A stretch of 64,000 bases of DNA from Mycolicibacterium flavescens (GTDB taxonomy: Bacteria; Actinomycetota; Actinomycetes; Mycobacteriales; Mycobacteriaceae). Shown here piece after piece: positions 48,157 through 57,450 of this stretch. The notes below the pieces were generated by a model. It saw only the letters and a list, made by a program, of their open reading frames with translations, was not told where the DNA came from and did no database searches. The translations under genes were made by a program, and so were the position numbers. Every line of letters begins with the position of its first letter. The stretch's first letter is position 1. The stretch covers positions 62,001 through 126,000 of the forward strand of contig NZ_MIHA01000007.1 of the NCBI RefSeq assembly GCF_001722335.1, written 5' to 3'.

Positions 48157-49015
48157 CGCACCCCTGAGCGGCCGCGGCGCGGTCATCGTCGGGGGTTCAC
48201 GCGGCGTCGGGTTGGCGGTGGCGACGCTGCTGGCCGAACAGGGCGCGGGCGTCGTCGTCAACGGCCGCGACGCAGACGCGGTCGACCAAGCGACACAACA
48301 GATTCCGGGCGCGGTGGGCCTGGCCGGCTCACCGGCGGAACCGGCGGTCGCCGACGAGCTGGTCGACACCTGCGTGCGGGAGTTCGGCCGCATCGACATC
48401 CTGGTCAACTGCGCGGGCACCGCCGAGCCCGCGGGTTCGTCGATTCTGACCATCTCGTCCGCGCAGTTCCGCGACCTGATCGACGCGCACCTGGGCACGG
48501 TGTTCGAAACGTGTCGCGCCGCCGCGCCGAAGATGGTGGCCGGGGGCGGCGGCGCGATCGTCAACACCAGCTCGTTCGCGTTCCTCGGCGACTACGGCGG
48601 CACGGGCTATCCGGCGGGCAAGGGCGGGGTCAACGGGCTGACGTTGGCGATCGCCGCCGAACTCAAGGCGCACGGTGTCCGCGCGAACGTGGTGTGCCCG
48701 GGCGCGCGCACCCGGTTGTCGACCGGCGCGGACTACGAAGCCCACATCGCGGACCTGAACCGCCGCGGCCTGCTCGACGACGTCAGCATGCAGGGCGCGC
48801 TGGACGCCGCGCCGCCGGAGTACGTCGCGCCGACCTACGCCTGCCTGGCCGGCGATGCGGCGAAGAACATCACCGGGCAGATCTTCATCGCCGCCGGCGG
48901 TTTCGTCGGCCGCTTCGACCGGCCCAGCCCGACGATCCTGGCCTACCGCGATCACCACGACAGTCCGCCGTGGACGGTCGCCGAACTGCACGACAAGCTC
49001 GGCGGGAGCGCCTAG
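48146..49015 (+). CDS. SDR family oxidoreductase (end of the CYP51-side run)
   Basis: A 289-residue SDR: VIVGGSRGVGLAVATLL cofactor motif, VNCAGTA, and the catalytic region NTSSFAFLGDYGGTGYPAGKGG, in which the Tyr-x3-Lys reads YPAGK. FIAAGGFVG ends the core. A C-terminal extension of about 40 residues, rich in Pro/Asp, follows and is longer than usual. It overlaps the KSI-like gene upstream, and its stop overlaps the convergent secreted-protein stop by 3 bp. Confidence 0.88.
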   Translation: MPSSAPLSGRGAVIVGGSRGVGLAVATLLAEQGAGVVVNGRDADAVDQATQQIPGAVGLAGSPAEPAVADELVDTCVREFGRIDILVNCAGTAEPAGSSILTISSAQFRDLIDAHLGTVFETCRAAAPKMVAGGGGAIVNTSSFAFLGDYGGTGYPAGKGGVNGLTLAIAAELKAHGVRANVVCPGARTRLSTGADYEAHIADLNRRGLLDDVSMQGALDAAPPEYVAPTYACLAGDAAKNITGQIFIAAGGFVGRFDRPSPTILAYRDHHDSPPWTVAELHDKLGGSA

Positions 49016-52000
49016 ACCGCCACGACTTCGGCGGTGGCGGTGATGGTGATGCCGCGGACGGCGTGGGGGTTGGTCAGCGATCCGGTGCCCGCGCCGATAC
49101 CGATATGGGCGAAATCCGAGCCGCCGAGGAACTCGGTGACGATGTCGGAGTTCAGCGTGCCCATGGCCTGGCCGTCCAGGGTGTAGCTCAGCGTCTGAGC
49201 ATCCGCATCCCAGTGCACCACCACCGCATGCCAGTCCCCGTCCTCCAGATCGGGCAGCGCCACCGGCGTCGACGCGAAACCGGTGTCGGTGCCGACGAAT
49301 CCGGTGTGATCGTCGGCGATCTCCACACCGGGCATGCTGGACTCGACCAGATTCAACGCACTGCTGTAATAGGTGTCGAACTCGATGGCCAGCCCGTCGG
49401 CGATACCGCCGACACCGAGCCCCGTGCCGTGGATACCGACCGCCTCGACCCCACGCGCGTCGTTGTGCAACACCACCGCCACCCCATCGGCGCCGCCGTC
49501 ACTGTCACCCAGATTCACCTCGAAACCCAACGTGAAGTCCTGCCGCACATCGATGCGGCCCTGCGACATCACCGTGCCCGCCTGATGCGCCCCCGACGTC
49601 AACACGAACCCACCATCGACCACACCCGCACTCCCCCGCGGGACGAAGCCCACGGCATCGGGTGCCGCGGTGACCGTGACGACGACCGGCGCGGTGCCGG
49701 TCGCGGTCCCGTCGGAGACCGAGTAGGTGAAACCGCCGGCACCGCTGAACCCGGCAGTCGGGGTGAAGGTCACCGTGTTGTCGGCGTTGATCGTGGTGCT
49801 GCCGCCCACGACATTCGTCACGGCGCTGACGGTGAGCGGGTCGCCGTCGGGGTCGCTGTCGTTGCCGAGCACGGTGATGGTGACCGCGGTGTCCGCGGCC
49901 GTCGTCGCTGTATCGGCCACCGCCAGCGGCGGGGTGTTCGCCGGGGGCTGCCCTTCGGCGGTGGCGGTGATGGTGATGCCGCGGACGGCGTGGGGGTTGG
50001 TCAGCGATCCGGTGCCCGCGCCGATACCGATATGGGCGAAATCCGAGCCGCCGAGGAACTCGGTGACGATGTCGGAGTTCAGCGTGCCCATGGCCTGGCC
50101 GTCCAGGGTGTAGCTCAGCGTCTGAGCATCCGCATCCCAGTGCACCACCACCGCATGCCAGTCCCCGTCCTCCAGATCGGGCAGCGCCACCGGCGTCGAC
50201 GCGAAACCGGTGTCGGTGCCGACGAATCCGGTGTGATCGTCGGCGATCTCCACACCGGGCATGCTGGACTCGACCAGATTCAACGCACTGCTGTAATAGG
50301 TGTCGAACTCGATGGCCAGCCCGTCGGCGATACCGCCGACACCGAGCCCCGTGCCGTGGATACCGACCGCCTCGACCCCACGCGCGTCGTTGTGCAACAC
50401 CACCGCCACCCCATCGGCGCCGCCGTCACTGTCACCCAGATTCACCTCGAAACCCAACGTGAAGTCCTGCCGCACATCGATGCGGCCCTGCGACATCACC
50501 GTGCCCGCCTGATGCGCCCCCGACGTCAACACGAACCCACCATCGACCACACCCGCACTCCCCCGCGGGACAAAGCCCACCGCCGGGGCGGGTGGTTTCG
50601 GTTCGATGATCAGTCGGGTGATCCTGTCTCCGTAGAGGTTCGCCACGTACATGTATCCGTCCGGCCCCTGGCTGAAGGCGACAGGCGCGGTCTGGCTCTG
50701 GTAGAGGAACGTGACCTTGCTGCGGTCGTTGACGTCGACGATGTACACCTCTCCGTCGTTGACGTCGGTGAAGAACAGGCTGTTCTGGAACTCTGCCGGG
50801 TAGCGCGTTCCGGTGTAGGCGACGGTCGGCACGCCCACGATGGCGCCGACTTGATAACCCGGGGCGTTCTCGTCGTGGGAGAACGCCCGGTAGGCCGGTG
50901 TGACCGTGACGGCACCGCTGCCGACGGCCGCGTAGAACGCCGACGCGCCGGGCAGTTCCTGATATCCGACTGTCGGGAGCAGGACGTCGTTGTCGCCGCC
51001 TTCGAAGTAGGGCCAGCCGAAGTTCGCTCCGGCGTACCCACTTTCGATCTCCTCCCAGCTGAACCAGCCGGTGTTCGTGATGAACAGGCGCCCGTCAGCG
51101 GCGAATCCGATGGAGAAGGGGTTGCGCAGACCCAGCTGATAGACCTTGGCGCGGTTGGTGTCCAGGTCGTCACCGGCTTGCACGAACGGATTGTCCGGCA
51201 GGCCCAGACCCGTGACCGGGTCGATCCGCAGTATCTTCCCGGATAGGCTGTCCAGGTTCTGCACGCTGACGCTTCGCGGATCGACGACATCGAAGGACGT
51301 GCCGTCGCCGATCGAGACGTAGAGCGCGCCGTCCGGCCCGAACGCCAGTGATCCGCCGGCGTGGCTGCGGGAGTCCACTTTGATGTAGTCGTCGACGTAC
51401 TCGCCGGTGGCGGGGTCCAGACCGGATTCGGGCAGGCTGATGTCGCTGGTGCTGTCGACGGCTCCGGCGCCGCTGATGTCCTGGAGCGAGACGCCGACGC
51501 CGCCGAGCATGATCACTTCGCTGCCGGGCACCGCGGTGGTGTAGTTGGTCGCCGCGTCGGCGGTGAACCGCACCAGATAGGCGAAGCGGTTGCCGCCGCC
51601 GTCGGGTCCCGCGTTCGTGCCCGCGGGCTGGCCGGCGGTCTGCGGGGGGTCGACAACGTAGAACGCGTAGAGATAGTTGTGCTCGGGCGCGCCGGGCGGC
51701 ACCGGCTGCCCGAAATTCGGGTGCAGCGCAATGTCCATCAGGCCACGGTCCTGGATGTTGTTCACTTTTGCGCTGATGTCGACGAAGGTGGAGACCTTGT
51801 TGCCGGACCCGATGTCGAATACTTTGATGGTTCCGCCCTTTTCGGCGACATAGATCAGCGACGGGTCATGCCGGGAGAACTCGAACGACAAGGGTTGCGT
51901 CACGCTACCGGAGATCACGACCTCCTCGGTGACCACGTAGTCCGACGTCAGCGGCGGCGCTGTGGGGTCGACGACGGGGTTCTCGTCGTCGAGGATCTCG

Positions 52001-53154
52001 ATGCGCGCCGTTCGCGGGAACAACAGTGTGCCGCCCTCGACGTTGACGATCGAAACCACGAATGTCTCGGTCGGCTCGGGTGAGGTGTCGTCGATGATCG
52101 GCACGGAGACATAGACGCGTTGCACTCCGACGTCCATCGTGACCGTCCCGCTTGTGCCGAGATAGTCCACGCCGGCCGTGGCGGTGTCGGCGGTGATTCC
52201 GTACTCGACGATGGTCACCCGGTTCAGATCCCCCGTGCGGACGATGGGCACCAACACGGCACCTTGCGTCTCGCCGATCCGCGGGCTGGTTTCGAAGGAG
52301 ACCGACGTCGTCGTCGGTTCTACAGCGGCCGCGACAGGAGTCACGGCGGCGCGCGGCGCGAGGTGTGGAAACCAGTCGTCGACTTGTCGGCGCGCCCAAC
52401 CGACTGCCGCCCACATCATGTCGGCAAGGGCCCGCATCGGACCTCGATCCCATACCGGCGCTGGGTTCCCGCCGAGCAGACCGACCACCTCGGCAGAACT
52501 CGACGCTACTTCAAGTGAGGGGGTGCCGTCCGCCGCGGGCGCCGGCCGGTCGTTCGCCGGGTGACCACGTTGAACGGTGACGGGGACCGTAGGGGCGTGT
52601 ATCTCTTCTCGCGCAGCGACGGTCTCGGCTACCGCGGTGGTGCGGACGGATCGCTTGTGCACCTGCGGGATCGATTCTGCGACACGGGGTTGCGGCGGCT
52701 GCGACCGTGTGGGCGCGAGCTGCCGCGGGCCGGACTTCTTCTTGGTCCGTACCGGCGGTTCATCCTCCGGTGGCGCCTGGGCGGAATCATCGGCGTCGGT
52801 GGTATGCGCACCGCCGGAACTGCGCACGATCACCGCCGGTTCGTCGATGGCGGCACTCGAGGGTGAGGTCGGTGGGTCCGGATCCTTCTGGGGGGCCCCG
52901 GACTCGCCGTCGGTGGGGGTTTCGGACGGCGAGCCCGGGGTGGAGGGGTTGGTCGCGGACGAGCCGGGACCCGGCGACGCCGACGACTCATCGGCGCCCC
53001 CGGCCGATGCGGCCGAGTTGTCGGAGGCGTCGTCCGCCCAGGCCACAGCGGGCGCGGTCGCGACCGCGCCGCCGATACCCAGCGCCACCGCCAACGCCCC
53101 CACCCGTCCGATGTATCGCGCGTAGCCGACTGATTTCTTGTTCGTCGAGATCAT
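49012..53154 (-). CDS. Large secreted protein: Calx-beta, PQQ-type sugar dehydrogenase, two L-type lectin domains
   Basis: A 1380-residue multidomain exported protein. A Sec signal peptide covers about residues 1-40 (RVGALAVALGIGG core, AVAWA-DD cleavage). A Ser/Pro/Asp-rich linker runs to about 265, then a Calx-beta repeat (about 285-395, ending in DDTSPEPTETFVV). A glucose/sorbosone-dehydrogenase beta-propeller follows (about 405-850; SHAGGSLAFGPDGALYVSIGDG-type motif, LGLRNPFSIGF). Two L-type lectin domains lie at 859-1067 and 1168-1376, separated by a cadherin/tandem-95-like domain (1068-1167). The lectin copies are encoded by nearly identical DNA. ATG 53154 follows AGGGG; GTG 53166, overlapping the GT2 stop, is the alternative. 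It probably binds and oxidises sugars at the cell surface. Confidence 0.85.
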   Translation of the reverse strand: MISTNKKSVGYARYIGRVGALAVALGIGGAVATAPAVAWADDASDNSAASAGGADESSASPGPGSSATNPSTPGSPSETPTDGESGAPQKDPDPPTSPSSAAIDEPAVIVRSSGGAHTTDADDSAQAPPEDEPPVRTKKKSGPRQLAPTRSQPPQPRVAESIPQVHKRSVRTTAVAETVAAREEIHAPTVPVTVQRGHPANDRPAPAADGTPSLEVASSSAEVVGLLGGNPAPVWDRGPMRALADMMWAAVGWARRQVDDWFPHLAPRAAVTPVAAAVEPTTTSVSFETSPRIGETQGAVLVPIVRTGDLNRVTIVEYGITADTATAGVDYLGTSGTVTMDVGVQRVYVSVPIIDDTSPEPTETFVVSIVNVEGGTLLFPRTARIEILDDENPVVDPTAPPLTSDYVVTEEVVISGSVTQPLSFEFSRHDPSLIYVAEKGGTIKVFDIGSGNKVSTFVDISAKVNNIQDRGLMDIALHPNFGQPVPPGAPEHNYLYAFYVVDPPQTAGQPAGTNAGPDGGGNRFAYLVRFTADAATNYTTAVPGSEVIMLGGVGVSLQDISGAGAVDSTSDISLPESGLDPATGEYVDDYIKVDSRSHAGGSLAFGPDGALYVSIGDGTSFDVVDPRSVSVQNLDSLSGKILRIDPVTGLGLPDNPFVQAGDDLDTNRAKVYQLGLRNPFSIGFAADGRLFITNTGWFSWEEIESGYAGANFGWPYFEGGDNDVLLPTVGYQELPGASAFYAAVGSGAVTVTPAYRAFSHDENAPGYQVGAIVGVPTVAYTGTRYPAEFQNSLFFTDVNDGEVYIVDVNDRSKVTFLYQSQTAPVAFSQGPDGYMYVANLYGDRITRLIIEPKPPAPAVGFVPRGSAGVVDGGFVLTSGAHQAGTVMSQGRIDVRQDFTLGFEVNLGDSDGGADGVAVVLHNDARGVEAVGIHGTGLGVGGIADGLAIEFDTYYSSALNLVESSMPGVEIADDHTGFVGTDTGFASTPVALPDLEDGDWHAVVVHWDADAQTLSYTLDGQAMGTLNSDIVTEFLGGSDFAHIGIGAGTGSLTNPHAVRGITITATAEGQPPANTPPLAVADTATTAADTAVTITVLGNDSDPDGDPLTVSAVTNVVGGSTTINADNTVTFTPTAGFSGAGGFTYSVSDGTATGTAPVVVTVTAAPDAVGFVPRGSAGVVDGGFVLTSGAHQAGTVMSQGRIDVRQDFTLGFEVNLGDSDGGADGVAVVLHNDARGVEAVGIHGTGLGVGGIADGLAIEFDTYYSSALNLVESSMPGVEIADDHTGFVGTDTGFASTPVALPDLEDGDWHAVVVHWDADAQTLSYTLDGQAMGTLNSDIVTEFLGGSDFAHIGIGAGTGSLTNPHAVRGITITATAEVVAV
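49026..49653 (-). repeat. Lectin-encoding direct repeat, copy B (C-terminal)
   Basis: These 628 bp match 49953-50580 at the same offset (927 bp) with one difference that I could find, G at 49645 versus A at 50572. The unit encodes one complete lectin domain in each copy. Such identity, also at synonymous positions, means recent duplication or ongoing gene conversion. Confidence 0.93.
49953..50580 (-). repeat. Lectin-encoding direct repeat, copy A (N-terminal)
   Basis: Partner of 49026-49653. The 299 bp between the copies encode the tandem-95/cadherin-like linker, so the natural amplification unit is 927 bp in frame (309 codons), and the number of units could vary between strains. Confidence 0.93.
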
Positions 53155-53162
53155 GGGGCCCC

Positions 53163-54662
53163 TCACCCACTTTCCGTGGCTGGACGTGCTTCAGCGAGCG
53201 GTATCGGTATGACACGGCCCGGCGGTACCAGTTCAGGAACGTCGTCGTCGACACCATCCCTGGTGTCGAGATCCTCGACGTGCTCGGTCTTGGCCCAGAA
53301 GTGACGTTTCCCCTTCTGGAGCAACTGCTTCCATGCGACGAGAACCGACACCGTGGCCAGTTGCTGCCAGACCGGCAGGAGCAGCAACCACTTGATCGTG
53401 CAGTACCCGTCGCGGTGATACGCGGCGATGATGTGCTGGACGAACAACGCGAAGTTGCCGAAAACCAGCAGTATTACGCCGAGATAGAACAACGGCGCCG
53501 GGAACAACTGCTCGATCGCCGTTGAGCGCGTGCAGAAATACGCGATCGTGAGTATCCACGACAGCGTGCTCAACAGGATGCTGGTGGGCGTGCCGAGCAG
53601 GAAGAAGGTGTAGAAGAACCAGCGCACCACGCCCATGTTGCGGGAGGTCCGCCAGGGTGAGCGCAGATAGGCGAGCCCGGTCTGGGTGTAACCCTTCTGC
53701 CACCTGCTCCGCTGCGGGATCGCCACCCGCAGCCGACGCGATGCGACCTCGTAGGTCACAGAGTCGAACAGTTCGATGTCGTAGCCGGCGCAGGTCAACG
53801 CTCCGGCGATCTCGGCGTCCTCGGTGAGGTTCCACGGATCCCAGGCGCCGATGCCCTCCGCACCCGCCGGGAGCACGGACTTGTCATAGGCGATGCTCCT
53901 GAGCGCCTCCACCCGGAAGTGGTTCGATGTGCCGCCCAACGGGATCACCAGACCGATCTTGTCGATTCCGCGCAGGACCCACTCGAAGTGAATGATGTAC
54001 TCCACCCACATCATTCGCGACGTCCAACTGCTCGTCCCGTTGCTGAAGTGCAGTCGCGCCTGCAGGCAACCCAGCGACGGCCCCGAAGACCGGAAGCGAC
54101 CGACCGCCTTCAGCAGCTGGTCAGGTTCCGGGCGGTCCTCGGCGTCGTAGATGACCCCGAATTCGCCTTCGGTCACGGCCAGACCTGCGTTGAGCGCCTT
54201 GGGCTTACCGAAGGGCGCGACCGCCGGTACGACGACCACCGACACGTAGTCCGGCAGCTCGCGGCTTGCCACCGCCGCGTGCGTCTCCGGATCGCGTTGT
54301 TGTTCTTCGAGCAGCAGCAGAACCTGCAGTTTGTCCTTCGGGTAGTGCAGGTCGGCCAGACCGTTGAGCAGCCCGGGCAGCGCGGGTCCTTCCCGGAACA
54401 GCGGAACCCACACTGTGTACAGAGGCAGGTCCGGGTCGTCAGGACTCGGCAACGCATAGATCGGGAACCGGTGCCGGTTCGACTCGAACCAGAGCACCAT
54501 CTTGAACCCGACGAACACCGCAAAGAACAGGATTCCCGCCCACACAGCCACTTTGGCGATCAGTGGCCACTTGACCACCATGACGCCCGCGACGAACAAC
54601 AAGATGTAGAACGTCACGCCCTGTCCACGAGTGACCAACCGCTCAGATGTCTGCCTCACCAC
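53163..54662 (-). CDS. Membrane glycosyltransferase family 2
   Basis: A 499-residue processive-type GT2. Two N-terminal helices (about residues 15-55), a cytosolic catalytic domain (about 75-330) and three or four C-terminal helices are visible. Catalytic motifs: the DxD-like DAEDRPEPDQ, NLTEDAEIAG with the general-base Asp, and QRSRWQKGYTQT (Q-x-x-R-W), all typical of cellulose/hyaluronan-synthase-like enzymes. It would polymerise or add sugars and may export the chain. GTG 54662 follows GGGGTGAGG directly after the GT39 stop; its own stop touches the secreted-protein start. The donor sugar is unknown. Confidence 0.88.
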   Translation of the reverse strand: MVRQTSERLVTRGQGVTFYILLFVAGVMVVKWPLIAKVAVWAGILFFAVFVGFKMVLWFESNRHRFPIYALPSPDDPDLPLYTVWVPLFREGPALPGLLNGLADLHYPKDKLQVLLLLEEQQRDPETHAAVASRELPDYVSVVVVPAVAPFGKPKALNAGLAVTEGEFGVIYDAEDRPEPDQLLKAVGRFRSSGPSLGCLQARLHFSNGTSSWTSRMMWVEYIIHFEWVLRGIDKIGLVIPLGGTSNHFRVEALRSIAYDKSVLPAGAEGIGAWDPWNLTEDAEIAGALTCAGYDIELFDSVTYEVASRRLRVAIPQRSRWQKGYTQTGLAYLRSPWRTSRNMGVVRWFFYTFFLLGTPTSILLSTLSWILTIAYFCTRSTAIEQLFPAPLFYLGVILLVFGNFALFVQHIIAAYHRDGYCTIKWLLLLPVWQQLATVSVLVAWKQLLQKGKRHFWAKTEHVEDLDTRDGVDDDVPELVPPGRVIPIPLAEARPATESG

Positions 54663-54663
54663 C

Positions 54664-56205
54664 TCACCCCCTGCTGTAGACGAAGTACTCGTCGTTGCGA
54701 TACACGAGTCGATATCCTTCGAGTCGCTCCGATCCGGAAAGCGCCTGGTGGACCTTGTCGGGCTTTCGGCCGCCGCGCATCACGATCCACTTGATGTGGT
54801 TCGCGGCCGGGAAGGCGAGAGCGGGTTCCCAAAGTCGGTAACTGCCCTCATAGATGTGGTTGCGGAGCGGGATCTTCGCGTGAAAGAGCACGGTCTCGTT
54901 GTCGAATGACTCCTGCAGGATCAGGCCGCCGTCATAGTGCTCGCGCAAGAATGCGGAGACCTCGCTGCGGCCGTCGGTGACTGCCCGGGCCACCCCCGTT
55001 TGCGTTTCGGCGACCGTGATGACGCCGCCGGTGGCGACAGCGACGGCCAGCACCGCCGTCGCCACGGCGGAAGGCAGCCTGGCCGGCGACGGCAGCGTGC
55101 TGACCAAGTATCCGATCGCGACGGCGGCGAGCAGCGCCACGACCAGACCGAAGCGCAGGTTGTACAGGTAACCGCTGGTCTCTGTGACGTTCATCGGTCG
55201 GGTTCCGCTGTAGACGGCCCAGGTGAAGAACACCGGCAGCGCGGCCAGACTGAGCACCGGAAGCGAGTCGAGTCGGCGCCTGCGGGCGAGGATGGCGCCG
55301 AGACCGACGAGCATGGCGACGACGATCGGAAGGCCGAGATTGTGCACGACCGCGTACCAGTAGGTCTTCACTGCGGTGAGCAGGTCCCCGACCGAAGGGT
55401 CGTTCGGGTCGACCCACAGCGCCGACATCGCGTACTCGCCCATCTGGAAGTACATGGGGTGACCCATGATCAGCCAGTTCCAGCCCAGCCACCCGATGAC
55501 CGGGGCCCAGGCGATGAAGATGAAGCCGAGCACCGAGCCTTCGGTCTTCGTCCTGTCGTAGCGCTTCAGCGCGACGATCAGGACGATGACGGTGAAGCCC
55601 AACATCGTCATGAGCCAGGACTCATAGCGGGTCAGGACGCCGAATGCGCAGGCGAATGCGGCGGCGAAAAGGTACGCCTTGCGCTCGGTCTGGATCCACG
55701 CCTGCAGGTAGAACAATGTCGCCGCGGTCGTCGCGAAGAACAGGAGTTCCGCCATCGGAACGCTCTGCATGTAAACGATATTCGGGTTCAGCGCGAAAAC
55801 AAGCACGCCCGCGACCGCGGCGACGCGATTTCCGTTCGTCAGTCCGTGGACGATGCGGTAGAGGTAGACGCATGCCAGGATGTAGCTCGCCATACTGACA
55901 ACGCTTCCGGCAATCCCGCTGTAGAACAGCGGCGAGTACCAGACGAACGGCAGCATCAGGAGGTGCTGCAGCGGTAGCCATACGCTGCCGAGCTGGGCGA
56001 AACCGGAGGTGGGGCTGTCCAGGACTCGCCGCGCGATCTGCAGATGGGAGGCAGCGTCGCCGTATCCGACGATATTGCCCCGGTGGTGAACATAGATCAG
56101 AGCAACGATCGAGATTACCGCAGTTGCAGCGGCTATCCACCACTCTGTGTGGTCGGCGGCGATCCGGTGCAGTGACCGGACGCGCGTTCTTGTCGCCAGC
56201 GTCAT
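54664..56205 (-). CDS. GT39-like membrane glycosyltransferase (PMT/ArnT fold)
   Basis: A 513-residue protein with about 11-12 hydrophobic helices. The first extracytoplasmic loop contains GYGDAASHLQIARRVLDS, with the Asp expected as catalytic in GT39/GT83 enzymes that use polyprenyl-phosphate sugars, followed by GSVWLPLQHLLMLPFVW. A C-terminal extracytoplasmic domain of about 100 residues follows the last helix (REHYDGGLILQES onward). Probably transfers a sugar to a protein or glycan on the outer face. It heads the operon with the GT2 and the secreted lectin protein. Confidence 0.85.
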   Translation of the reverse strand: MTLATRTRVRSLHRIAADHTEWWIAAATAVISIVALIYVHHRGNIVGYGDAASHLQIARRVLDSPTSGFAQLGSVWLPLQHLLMLPFVWYSPLFYSGIAGSVVSMASYILACVYLYRIVHGLTNGNRVAAVAGVLVFALNPNIVYMQSVPMAELLFFATTAATLFYLQAWIQTERKAYLFAAAFACAFGVLTRYESWLMTMLGFTVIVLIVALKRYDRTKTEGSVLGFIFIAWAPVIGWLGWNWLIMGHPMYFQMGEYAMSALWVDPNDPSVGDLLTAVKTYWYAVVHNLGLPIVVAMLVGLGAILARRRRLDSLPVLSLAALPVFFTWAVYSGTRPMNVTETSGYLYNLRFGLVVALLAAVAIGYLVSTLPSPARLPSAVATAVLAVAVATGGVITVAETQTGVARAVTDGRSEVSAFLREHYDGGLILQESFDNETVLFHAKIPLRNHIYEGSYRLWEPALAFPAANHIKWIVMRGGRKPDKVHQALSGSERLEGYRLVYRNDEYFVYSRG

Positions 56206-57045
56206 CGAAGATTCCCCCCGCTCATTCCGATAACCCGCACGGGTACGCGTTCGTCAACCGCAGCGGCTTCGGCACGGTCGCGTGTCGGCACGGCAGCAAG
56301 TCCGCTCCCTCTCGGAGTTTGCTGCGTCTCAGTGTTCGCCTAGCACGGCCTCCCGATAGATCAGGAACGCCGTTCGTCAATGACTATGACACCAAAACCA
56401 TGGCAAAGCGATAACTGCGGGCTGAGCACCGCCGATGTTCTGCGCTTGGCAAGCACCCGGCGTCGGCTCAGCAAAACCCCGATCAAACGCCGTACAGGTA
56501 CAGTGGGGACATTTCCGCTGTTGAACGCCCTAGATCTAGATCATTGGATCGGAATCTTCAGTTAATCGCCTATGATTGACGGGTCCGTTGATATTGGCCG
56601 GAGCCGCGCTAGGCCGTAAAAGCACCGGCCCGCAGTGGGCAAATAGCAAACTTTTGTCGCCCTGGTGGGTGGCACGCCCTCAGGAGGGATGATTCCACGC
56701 ACCGTTCGCTGCCGTGTTAGCTGTCTCGAGCAAGAACTCGGCCGGCACCCCGCCTACCGGGCGGATAACGTCAAGACACGGCACATACATGAGAACCGGT
56801 TATCGACAACAGCTTTCGTTGTTGAGTCCGCCAGCTTCAACGAGACCGACTGTATGACAACGTGTTAACTAATACTTGAAGTGACTTGATCTGAAATGCT
56901 TTATCGGACAGGGCCTTTCGAAGTCGCCGCTGACTGGCCCGCCCTGATGCCGGGGGCTTCGTCCTCAGTGGCCCGTCGTGGTCGGTGTCGTCATGCCGCC
57001 ACCCCCGGTCGGCGCGCACACCGCCGTCCTGGAATGCTCGAACCC
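56206..57045. other. 840-bp non-coding region upstream of the GT39 operon and the HIT gene
   Basis: No convincing gene on either strand; the short open frames lack plausible starts and are compositionally random. It contains several AT-richer patches (for example around 56560-56580, 56640-56660 and 56855-56915) that stand out from the surrounding high-GC sequence, a candidate GT39 promoter and a hairpin (listed separately). No riboswitch I know was recognised. Confidence 0.6.
56293..56325 (-). other. Hairpin in the 5' leader of the GT39 operon
   Basis: GCAGCAA and TTGCTGC form the outer 7-bp stem, with TCCG/CGGA inside and a short purine loop. It lies about 90 nt upstream of the GT39 ATG on the transcribed strand. 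Candidate promoter elements are TTGACG (56380-56375) and TATCGG (56358-56353), spacer 16, which would give a leader of about 140 nt containing this hairpin. Confidence 0.45.
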
Positions 57046-57450
57046 ATGGCGACCGTCTTCACCAAGATCATCAACGGAGAACTGCCCGGCCGCTTCGTCT
57101 ACGAGGACGACGACGTCGTCGCCTTCCTGACGATCGCGCCGATCACCCAGGGCCACACCCTCGTCGTCCCCCGCGCGGAGATCGACAACTGGCAGGACAT
57201 CGAGCCCGCGGTGTTCGGCCGCGTCATGGAGGTGGCGCAGTTGATCGGCAAGGCCGTGGTCAAGGCGTTCCCCGCCGAGCGGGCCGGGGTGATCATCGCC
57301 GGCCTCGAGGTGCCGCATCTGCACGTGCACGTCTTCCCGACCAGCGACCTGGCCGACTTCGGCTTCGCCAACGCCGATCAGAACCCGGCGCCGGAATCGC
57401 TCGACGAGGCGCAGGCCAAGATCAAGGACGCGCTGGCTCAGTTGACCTGA
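57046..57450 (+). CDS. HIT family protein
   Basis: A 134-residue histidine-triad protein. It begins [20 protein letters not shown] and carries HLHVHVF, the catalytic His-x-His-x-His-type triad, near residue 84. HIT proteins hydrolyse nucleoside phosphoramidates or dinucleoside polyphosphates. ATG 57046 is preferred to ATG 57034. The stop overlaps the convergent phoR end by 13 bp. Corresponds to Rv0759c. Confidence 0.93.
   Translation: MATVFTKIINGELPGRFVYEDDDVVAFLTIAPITQGHTLVVPRAEIDNWQDIEPAVFGRVMEVAQLIGKAVVKAFPAERAGVIIAGLEVPHLHVHVFPTSDLADFGFANADQNPAPESLDEAQAKIKDALAQLT

Noticed and set aside
48511..51246. 911-codon open frame on the plus strand
   Set aside because: It runs antisense through the secreted-protein gene and over the duplicated lectin DNA, which makes it look repetitive. 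The minus-strand product has a signal peptide and known domains; this one has none.
56560..56720. Possible riboswitch in the long intergenic region
   Set aside because: I compared it by eye with cyclic-di-GMP, cyclic-di-AMP and cobalamin motifs. A GGGCAAA-like piece is present, but the other conserved blocks are absent. A covariance-model search would decide.
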